DNA from: Candidatus Roizmanbacteria bacterium
GTDB taxonomy: Bacteria > Patescibacteriota > Microgenomatia > UBA1406 > GWC2-37-13
Reading direction: 5' to 3'
NCBI GenBank assembly: GCA_026395455.1
Contig: JAPLYR010000053.1
Coordinates: forward strand, 1-12,336
DNA length: 12,336 bases
The number at the start of each line of letters is the position of its first letter. Position 1 is the first letter of the stretch. A program made the translations under genes and the position numbers. The notes beneath the pieces are model-generated. The model saw nothing but the letters and a program-made list of their open reading frames with translations. It ran no database searches and had not been told where the DNA came from. Shown here piece by piece: positions 6,857 through 12,336 of this stretch.

Positions 6857-6859
6857 GTG

Positions 6860-6963
6860 AAAATTAAATTTTAAATTTGAAATTTTTAATCAATATTTAA
6901 TTATTAATTATTTTAAATTTTGAAAATTGATTTCAAATTTATAATTAAAAATTAAAAATTATT
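6860..6963. repeat. AT-rich 7-bp periodic array filling an intergenic gap
   Basis: The left end steps in 7s: AAAATTA, AATTTTA, AATTTGA, AATTTTT (6860-6887). The right end does too: AATTTAT, AATTAAA, AATTAAA, AATTATT (6936-6963). The centre is degenerate. The array occupies almost exactly the space between the kinase start (6856) and the prepilin peptidase stop (6962-6964). No other gene or clear promoter is seen in it. Confidence 0.55.
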
Positions 6964-7759
6964 AGAACCCGTATGTCTTCTTTATAATCTGTATAAGTAT
7001 ATCTCCCCAAACTCCGGATAAAAGCATTCCAATAAGGAGAAACGGTCCAAATGGAACAGCGCTCTTCATTCCTTTTTTTCGTTGAATAAGAAGAATAACC
7101 CCAACAATTGCTCCCACTAAGAAAGAAATATAGAGTGCAAGTAATCCTTTTGTTACACCAAGTGAAAACCCAATAATACTTGCAAGTATAACGTCTCCCA
7201 GTCCCATAGCTCGTTCATTCGTCACTACATAGATAAGTCCTATAGGCAAAGCCACCATTATCCCAGCAACGACGTCTCCGATAAGTGAGAAAAAACTTGC
7301 CTTATCAAGAATTTTTTGAAATACAATAAATGCAAAAAGTGATAATTGCATATAGTCTGAGATTAGCTTGTAGCGAAGGTCCGAAAGGAATATTATCCAT
7401 GCGCTAGATACTATCCCCCAGTAGAGTATTACAGAGAGGTTTGGGACCATAAACCATGTTCCAAGATAAAGAATTCCTGTGACAAACTCAACAAGTGGAT
7501 ACTGAAAAGAGAGTTTTTTATGACATCTTCTACATTTTCCTTTTATTAAGACAAATGAAAGAAGAGGTATAAGGTCATACCATGATAATGTCTTTTTACA
7601 GTAGTCACAATGTGATCTACCTCCTAAACCTTCTCCATGAATAAGTCTATCAACTACAACATTTATGAAAGATCCCATTGCAGTGCCAAGTACAAATATA
7701 AAGAAACCCATCAAAAAAACTATATCTGAATATATACTAAGTAGATTATTAAATATCAT
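6962..7759 (-). CDS. pilD: Type IV prepilin peptidase (leader peptidase / N-methyltransferase family)
   Basis: A 265-residue polytopic inner-membrane aspartyl protease that removes the leader of type IV pilins and pseudopilins and, in full-length members, N-methylates the new terminus. The family marks are all here: 'GSFINVVVDRL' at 29-39, the zinc-type tetracysteine loop C51-x2-C54 ... C76-x2-C79 flanking 'PLLSF', the first catalytic Asp in 'SDLRYKLISD' (D127), and the 'GLGD' motif with catalytic D189 in 'MGLGDVILASIIGFSLG'. 'AVPFGPFLLIG' lies at 234-244, and about seven or eight membrane helices are visible. The length is normal for the family. It sits 8 bp downstream of the LytR_C gene in a - strand run. 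No pilin gene is in this window, so its substrates are encoded elsewhere, or the surface genes nearby are unrelated to it. Confidence 0.92.
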   Translation of the reverse strand: MIFNNLLSIYSDIVFLMGFFIFVLGTAMGSFINVVVDRLIHGEGLGGRSHCDYCKKTLSWYDLIPLLSFVLIKGKCRRCHKKLSFQYPLVEFVTGILYLGTWFMVPNLSVILYWGIVSSAWIIFLSDLRYKLISDYMQLSLFAFIVFQKILDKASFFSLIGDVVAGIMVALPIGLIYVVTNERAMGLGDVILASIIGFSLGVTKGLLALYISFLVGAIVGVILLIQRKKGMKSAVPFGPFLLIGMLLSGVWGDILIQIIKKTYGF

Positions 7760-7767
7760 TTGATGTA

Positions 7768-8316
7768 TTAATTGCCTAAGATAATTTTTACATCATACTC
7801 GCCTTCGGTAAGATCTTCAACCTTCATTACCTCTATAAGATTTTTCTTAAGGACAGCAACCAATTCGGTTTCTTTACTTTTTACAGATGAATTAAGAAGA
7901 AGTGTTGTGCCTTTTTGCACCGTTGGAGCATTGGTTACTTCAACAACATTGTATCCTTCAATTTTAAGCCCATCTCGCACCTTTCCAGCGAGTCCGCCTA
8001 CACCACTGCCATTCCATACTGCTATTCTCATTACCACAACTGGAGTAGGACTTGGCACAATTATTTGAGGTGTTGGTGTAATGATCTGAACCATAGGAGC
8101 AGAGGAGATTTTATTATACCCAAACGCAACACAACCAAGTATCACTATAAATAATATGAATATACCCATACCCGCCATCCATTTTCTTTTTGCACGGATC
8201 ATAACTTCATCGACAATTGGTTCAGCCGGCATCACTTCCTCAGGAAGTGGGGTGTTTATCTCAATCTCGGGAACAGTTACTGGTACCGAAATATCTTTTT
8301 TTAATTTCTTTTTCAT
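7768..8316 (-). CDS. Single-pass membrane protein with C-terminal LytR_C domain
   Basis: A 182-residue protein. A basic start and a Pro/Glu-rich cytoplasmic segment (8-40) lead into 'RAKRKW', one transmembrane helix (about 47-67) and a Pro-rich extracellular stalk with 'TPTPQIIVPSPTP' (80-92). A domain at about 95-182 follows: 'MRIAVWNGSGVGGLAGKVRD', 'LKIEGYNVVEVTNA', 'TTLLLNSS', 'VKIILGN'. That is the LytR_C (LytR/CpsA/Psr C-terminal) pattern, but the catalytic LytR-CpsA-Psr phosphotransferase domain is missing. Stand-alone LytR_C proteins are common in bacteria and are thought to act in the envelope, with no known enzymatic activity. It lies 5 bp after the sensor kinase stop and 8 bp before the prepilin peptidase, so it is probably part of one transcript. 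Confidence 0.8.
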   Translation of the reverse strand: MKKKLKKDISVPVTVPEIEINTPLPEEVMPAEPIVDEVMIRAKRKWMAGMGIFILFIVILGCVAFGYNKISSAPMVQIITPTPQIIVPSPTPVVVMRIAVWNGSGVGGLAGKVRDGLKIEGYNVVEVTNAPTVQKGTTLLLNSSVKSKETELVAVLKKNLIEVMKVEDLTEGEYDVKIILGN

Positions 8317-8321
8317 AGTTA

Positions 8322-10118
8322 TTATTTACCTTTTGGCAAGGTGAGGCAAAAGATCGACCCTTCCCCTTCTACAGATTTTTTGAGCTCCAATGTCCCACCC
8401 ATACCTTCTGCCATTAAACGAGAAATATATAATCCGAGTCCAGTACCTTTTGCACCGTCTCGTGTTGTTATACTACTTCCTGCTTGCTGAAATTTATGAA
8501 ATAAAAGATTCTGATTAACAAGTGAAATTCCTCGTCCTGTATCAGAAATGTCTATTTGAACTGCGTCTTTTTCAAGATGTGCACTTATTGTTATGGTCCC
8601 ATTTTCAGTAAACTTTAACGCATTCCCAACGAGATTCAATATAATTTCTTCTATCTTTCCAGGATCACCAAACACCGATATGTCGTCATTAATCACACTT
8701 ACAATAGTTGTGCCTTTCTTTAGTACGTCTGCAATAAGTGTAGATTTAATTTTGTTTATTATTGGTGAAAGTAATACGTTTACGTTTTTATATTCCATTT
8801 TTCCAAGTTCAAGTCGCGACATATCTAAAAAGTCATTTACAATACCTATCAACCTTATACTTGCAGCGTGTGTGTCTTCGATCATACCTTTCAACTCTGG
8901 ATTTAAAAGATCTTTTACATAATAGTCTAGTATCATAGAGGTATTTCCTCGAATGGCAGTAAGTGGAGTACGCAACTCATGGGAGGCGATAGAAAAAAAT
9001 TCATCTTTTGAACGAGAAAGATTTCGTGCTTCGGTAATATCTGTAATGGTAACAATTGCACCAATAACTTCTCCAGAGTCAGTTATTCTTGAAACAATAG
9101 GAGCAATATAGACTGACACATATAGCTTTCCTGCAGGGATTTCTTTCTCGTGTATTATTGTTTTTTCTTGTATTGCTTTTTGTGTATATTCTTCTAAATT
9201 AAATGTATCTGATAAGTAGCTATTTATTTTTTTTAAGGTCCATTCACTATCACCAGTACCAAATAATTGTTCTAATCTAGTATTAGAAGTAACAATACTG
9301 TTATTTATATCTACTATCAAAAAGGCTTGAGGCAAACTCGAAATAGAAGCTGTTAAACGAGATTTTTCATTTGCGAGTTCAAGGGTTCGTTCTTCAACCT
9401 TTTTTTCTATATTTTGTTTTTCAATCTTTAGATCTTCTTCAAGTTGTCTTTCATCTTCTAGTATATTGAGAATGGCAGTTCTGCCTTCTTCAAGTTCAAT
9501 ATTTTGTTCTTCCATCTGAGCAACGGTTGCATCAGCTTCTGCAGTTCTTTCTTTAACTCTTTCTTCAAGTTTCTTATACTGTTCCGTCACATTTTCCTGC
9601 ATTTGATTTAAAACATTCCCCAATTCTTCCAGTTCATCTCTTGTATTTAATACGATTTTCTCTGAAAAATCACTTTTGCCTAAACGTACTGCATGTTTTT
9701 TTAATTTTTCAATGGGAGAAAGTAATTCTCGAATGATGAACGCTAGTATAAGAACACTAAAAAGGGCAGATCCAAATATTCCAATCCCAAATAAACGTGC
9801 TATATTAGATACTTCATTGGTAATTATGTCTAATTCATTTTCTGAAACCAAGTAGAGTGGGTAATTTTTGATACGACTCACAGTCAATAGTTCATTTTTA
9901 CTCTCAACTTTGTCAAGCATTTCAATCATTACCGGTTCAGAATACGACTCGATTGCACGTTCTATATTTTCATACCAAAGAGGTGAAATGGCTAGTCCTT
10001 CAAATGGATTGTATTTTTTAAGATCCTGCTGATATGATTTTGGCAGTGTTCCCACACTTTTGAGTTCTCGGTCTTTGTCAGTAGAATATAATATGATCCC
10101 TTGAAGATTGGTCAGCAT
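8322..10118 (-). CDS. Sensor histidine kinase, C-terminal part (distal dCache, HAMP, coiled coil, PAS, HisKA, HATPase)
   Basis: The readable 598-residue part of a membrane sensor kinase whose N-terminus is the 10146 gene. Residues 1-95 complete the extracellular dCache domain ('LTNLQGIILYSTDKDREL'). The second transmembrane helix is at 108-130 and HAMP at about 131-183 ('LLSPIEKLKKHAVRLGKSDFS', 'TRDELEELGNVLNQM'). A long coiled coil runs at 175-255 and a PAS domain at about 255-365. The H-box 'SHELRTPLTAI' has the phosphoacceptor His380, the N-box is 'ILNLVGNALKF' (493-503), G1 is 'DTGRG' (526-530), the F-box is 'LFHKF' and G2 is 'GTGLGL' (558-563). All catalytic motifs are intact, so the kinase core is not decayed. 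The ATG at 10118 has no Shine-Dalgarno site and starts inside the sensor domain. It is in the same frame as the upstream piece, separated by TAA and an A-tract. No response regulator is adjacent. Confidence 0.88.
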   Translation of the reverse strand: MLTNLQGIILYSTDKDRELKSVGTLPKSYQQDLKKYNPFEGLAISPLWYENIERAIESYSEPVMIEMLDKVESKNELLTVSRIKNYPLYLVSENELDIITNEVSNIARLFGIGIFGSALFSVLILAFIIRELLSPIEKLKKHAVRLGKSDFSEKIVLNTRDELEELGNVLNQMQENVTEQYKKLEERVKERTAEADATVAQMEEQNIELEEGRTAILNILEDERQLEEDLKIEKQNIEKKVEERTLELANEKSRLTASISSLPQAFLIVDINNSIVTSNTRLEQLFGTGDSEWTLKKINSYLSDTFNLEEYTQKAIQEKTIIHEKEIPAGKLYVSVYIAPIVSRITDSGEVIGAIVTITDITEARNLSRSKDEFFSIASHELRTPLTAIRGNTSMILDYYVKDLLNPELKGMIEDTHAASIRLIGIVNDFLDMSRLELGKMEYKNVNVLLSPIINKIKSTLIADVLKKGTTIVSVINDDISVFGDPGKIEEIILNLVGNALKFTENGTITISAHLEKDAVQIDISDTGRGISLVNQNLLFHKFQQAGSSITTRDGAKGTGLGLYISRLMAEGMGGTLELKKSVEGEGSIFCLTLPKGK

Positions 10119-10130
10119 AATTTTTATATC

Positions 10131-10147
10131 TTTTTTTTTTTTTTTTT
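10131..10147 (-). repeat. 17-base homopolymer A tract (on the - strand) interrupting the sensor kinase gene
   Basis: Seventeen uninterrupted T on the + strand read as A on the coding strand. Its first two A complete a TAA stop (10148-10146). The remaining 15 would encode five Lys in frame with both gene halves. Such a tract is prone to slippage in replication, transcription and sequencing. Confidence 0.9.
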
Positions 10148-10715
10148 AGACTATTTCTGCAAATAGTGCCGATGGCTCATACTTGACGGCTAATACCCCA
10201 AGCACTTCTCCATTAGCATCCTCTACAGGATGGGAGAAATAATATCCAAGTTTTTTGGTTGTTTTTCCTAAAGCAATATCAAACGTAGGAACTCCCTTCA
10301 TTGCATTTTTAAAATAGGGTCGAAAACCATAATTTACACCCACAAATGAACGGTCAGTTGAAATATGGGTTAATCCAGTCTTATCCATGAGATATATTGA
10401 AAGATAATGAGAATTTTCTTTCTGATATACGTCAAAAATACCTTCGAGTTCTTTTTTTCTTGTTGATATTGGACTTTGAAGATATTCAACAACACGTGTT
10501 CTTGTGCCTAGCATTTTTGCAAAAAGGGCTATATTATCAAGAGTAATTTCAAACTCTTTAACTTTGTTATTATTTTCTACAACAATACTTTCTTTTTTAA
10601 GAGAAAGAAGAGTCTGCGTCAATATCGTATAGGTAAAATAACTAGCAAAGGCACCCATGACCACTATCGTTATGACAAGCCAAAAAAGAATTTTGGTCCT
10701 AACACTATACTTCAT
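10146..10715 (-). CDS. Sensor histidine kinase, N-terminal part (TM1 and membrane-distal dCache domain, DctB-like)
   Basis: A 189-residue fragment. Transmembrane helix 1 is at about 9-32, then a helical stalk (35-75) and the first dCache module. In that module 'YLMDKTGLTHISTD' (109-121), 'GVNYGFRPYFKNAMKG' (126-141), 'ALGKTTKKLGYYFSHPV' (148-164) and 'GEVLGVLAVKYEPSALF' (169-185) match the ligand-binding signature of DctB-like sensors of C4-dicarboxylates and related small molecules. The ligand here is unknown. It stops at TAA (10148-10146) mid-domain, and the remaining sensor and kinase continue in the same frame after 9 sense codons to the ATG at 10118. It is therefore almost certainly the front of one roughly 797-codon kinase gene broken by a single stop. 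Its ATG lies inside the last codons of the CHASE4 gene (11-bp overlap), implying coupled translation. If translated alone it would be a tethered half sensor. Confidence 0.82.
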   Translation of the reverse strand: MKYSVRTKILFWLVITIVVMGAFASYFTYTILTQTLLSLKKESIVVENNNKVKEFEITLDNIALFAKMLGTRTRVVEYLQSPISTRKKELEGIFDVYQKENSHYLSIYLMDKTGLTHISTDRSFVGVNYGFRPYFKNAMKGVPTFDIALGKTTKKLGYYFSHPVEDANGEVLGVLAVKYEPSALFAEIV

Positions 10716-12255
10716 AGCGCTTTAATTTTTCCTTGAGTTCAATCATTTTTAACTCACGACCCACCATAATTTCATTCAACCGTTTCAATGTATTGGTATA
10801 ATCTTCTTTTGCATTTTCTTCTTTCTTTTTTTTAGTTATATCATTCCCTACGCTAAGGGTAGATAACATAGCACCTTTTGAATCTTTTACTATTGTATTA
10901 TTCCATCCAAATATAACTACTTTTTTGTCTTTGGTTAGAATGGAATTTTCTATATAGGCATTATTTGTCATATTTGAATTTACTATTTCGGTAAATTTCT
11001 TTTTCATGAGCTCACGCTCTTCAGGAACGATGATACTTTCAATCCAATTCATTCCAATAATCTCTTGATATGTATATCCTAGAGTCTCGCACCCTTTTCT
11101 ATTTATTTGAGACACGCATCCATTTTGATCCAACATCACAACTACAACATTAATAAGTTCTAATAATGATTCCTGCTTCCCCATTTCTACTTTTAGTTTT
11201 GCTTGAGATTGCTGAATATCTGACAACATATTATTGATATTTAATCTCAACTCATCAAGTTCATCTTTGTCCGTTCCTTCTCTCATTCGTCTAGTAAGTG
11301 AATTTGTTTTACCAAGATCTTTTATCTCAGCGGATATATTGAGAATTCCTTTGAGAACGACTCCGGTGACAAGCCAGTTATTGAGTGCTGCACCTAATAA
11401 ACCTGAAATAATCAGAACAATCATGAGGGTTATCATACTTGCTTTTCCTTGTTGAGTGATATCTCTCAAAACGTCTATTTTGAAAATGCCGGTAGGTTTG
11501 CCAAATATATCTTCAATAACCAAATATCCCCCGATAATTTTAGTGTCAAGTTTAATGATCTGTTGTTTTTCTCCATGGCTATATACATCTTTCATTGCAG
11601 TAAAATCAGTGGTCATGGTCGTATCATTCCACTGTATGAAAGTTGTGTTGAGTTGAGTTAAATTTTTTATATTACCCACTATTTCTGAATCTAAATATGT
11701 CCCAAAGACCATATATCCATTTGGTGGACCAGATTCATCACTTTTTAATATTTCCCCAACTGAGAAAAATAGTATTTTGTCTTTGAGTTGCAATATTCCA
11801 CTCTTACGCGAAATGTTTTTTTCAAATCTTGTTAATGCGCTCCCAGTTGCAAAATAACTATATAATTCGGGGATTTTGTTCCCACTATTGTCATTTTCCT
11901 CGGCTACGATAAGGCTTTCTGCAAGAGATCCATCTTTATAGATAAATAATACTTCGTCAATCCCAGTTTTTATAAATTGTTCTTTATTGAGGTTGGAAGT
12001 AATATATGCTTTGTCATGGTTTGACATGAAGTTGTATGTATCATCCCAGATGGTCCAATCAGCCAATTGAGATTCGAGTTGAGAATATTTATCGCTCATC
12101 GCAAATTTTACGCTCTCTATGCTTCTTTCAACTCGTTGATTCTCAACCGTTTGAAAACCAGAAAGTACAAAGGTAAAGATAACTCCTCCCATTACGATAA
12201 CAATGAGGATGATTGACCCAAAAGATATAAGGGCAGATCTAAGTTTTAATGACAT
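10705..12255 (-). CDS. CHASE4-HAMP-PAS membrane sensor protein lacking a kinase domain
   Basis: A 516-residue protein from the ATG at 12255. An in-frame TTG at 12264 would add three residues; neither start has a clear Shine-Dalgarno site, and I prefer ATG. Transmembrane 1 is at about 9-31. The extracellular CHASE4 domain (about 37-265) shows 'RVERSIESVKFAMSDKYSQL' and the hallmark 'LADWTIWDDTYNF' (65-77). Transmembrane 2 is at about 274-297, and HAMP at about 298-352 ('DKDELDELRLNINNML'). A PAS domain with PAC tail covers about 360-475 ('VVMLDQNGCVSQINRKGCETLGYT'), followed by 'LKRLNEIMVGRELKMIELKEKL', the coiled linker that normally leads into a HisKA domain. The protein stops there (TAG), so it has no transmitter or other output domain. 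It overlaps the next sensor gene by 11 bp and may feed into that kinase by hetero-oligomerisation; this is inference. Confidence 0.85.
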   Translation of the reverse strand: MSLKLRSALISFGSIILIVIVMGGVIFTFVLSGFQTVENQRVERSIESVKFAMSDKYSQLESQLADWTIWDDTYNFMSNHDKAYITSNLNKEQFIKTGIDEVLFIYKDGSLAESLIVAEENDNSGNKIPELYSYFATGSALTRFEKNISRKSGILQLKDKILFFSVGEILKSDESGPPNGYMVFGTYLDSEIVGNIKNLTQLNTTFIQWNDTTMTTDFTAMKDVYSHGEKQQIIKLDTKIIGGYLVIEDIFGKPTGIFKIDVLRDITQQGKASMITLMIVLIISGLLGAALNNWLVTGVVLKGILNISAEIKDLGKTNSLTRRMREGTDKDELDELRLNINNMLSDIQQSQAKLKVEMGKQESLLELINVVVVMLDQNGCVSQINRKGCETLGYTYQEIIGMNWIESIIVPEERELMKKKFTEIVNSNMTNNAYIENSILTKDKKVVIFGWNNTIVKDSKGAMLSTLSVGNDITKKKKEENAKEDYTNTLKRLNEIMVGRELKMIELKEKLKRYEV

Positions 12256-12270
12256 AGGTATCAAGCTGAA

Positions 12271-12336
12271 TTATTGAGTTACTTCAGGAACAGAGTCGCG
12301 TGTATAGCCAGCCAAAATTTCCTTTACGATATTTAC
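12271..12336 (-). CDS. C-terminal end of an unidentified upstream gene (partial)
   Basis: An open frame enters from the right edge and ends at TAA 12273-12271. It encodes 21 residues, 'VNIVKEILAGYTRDSVPEVTQ' split as VNIVKEILAGY / TRDSVPEVTQ. It lies 15 bp upstream of the ATG of the CHASE4 gene on the same strand, consistent with a shared operon. It is too short to name a family, and it may be a chance frame. Confidence 0.4.
   Translation of the reverse strand, partial: VNIVKEILAGYTRDSVPEVTQ

Noticed and set aside
7772..8344. Plus-strand frames opposite the LytR_C gene
   Set aside because: They have no motifs, and the - strand frame has a clear membrane segment and LytR_C domain.

Overview
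This is an AT-rich bacterial chromosomal fragment. I think it comes from a member of the Candidate Phyla Radiation (Patescibacteria; a Microgenomates- or Katanobacteria-like lineage is my guess, not a demonstration). The reasons are the family of small Thr-rich secreted proteins (mature start near 'ATLTSAKD', C-terminus ending 'TPTY'), a lone type IV prepilin peptidase, a LytR_C protein without its usual catalytic domain, short intergenic gaps and weak or absent Shine-Dalgarno sites. The intact genes contain no internal TGA and stop at TAA or TAG, and one probable TGA stop overlaps the next start codon. The standard code (11) therefore fits better than the TGA=Gly code of Gracilibacteria/Absconditabacteria.

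Left half (1-6187, + strand): a cell-surface cluster. Two paralogous, C-terminally membrane-anchored Ig-like proteins of DUF916/COG1470 type (30-929 and 4301-5233) bracket three tandem paralogous secreted proteins: A (934-1989), B (2023-3150) and C (3237-4290). A small membrane-anchored cupredoxin-fold-like protein and a small secreted Ig-like protein follow. The layout resembles the WxL/DUF916 loci of Firmicutes, where anchored DUF916 proteins partner small surface proteins. Here it would be an unrelated or very distant counterpart. Copy C is broken by a TGA plus a frameshifting deletion. The second anchored protein has a TGA exactly between its extracellular part and its membrane anchor.

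Middle (about 5800-6965): short degenerate arrays with a strict 7-bp period. One lies inside the signal-peptide region of the 5762 gene, one (inverted) in the convergent intergenic region 6191-6309, and one fills the gap 6860-6963. The last two flank a small P-loop kinase gene.

Right half (6287-12336, - strand): a compact block read right to left. It contains the end of an unidentified gene, a CHASE4-HAMP-PAS sensor without a kinase domain, a DctB-like dCache sensor histidine kinase split in two by an in-frame TAA at the head of an A17 tract, a LytR_C membrane protein, a prepilin peptidase (PilD-like) and the P-loop kinase. Together they suggest extracellular sensing next to envelope and pilus functions. 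No response regulator, tRNA, rRNA, CRISPR or transposase is visible.
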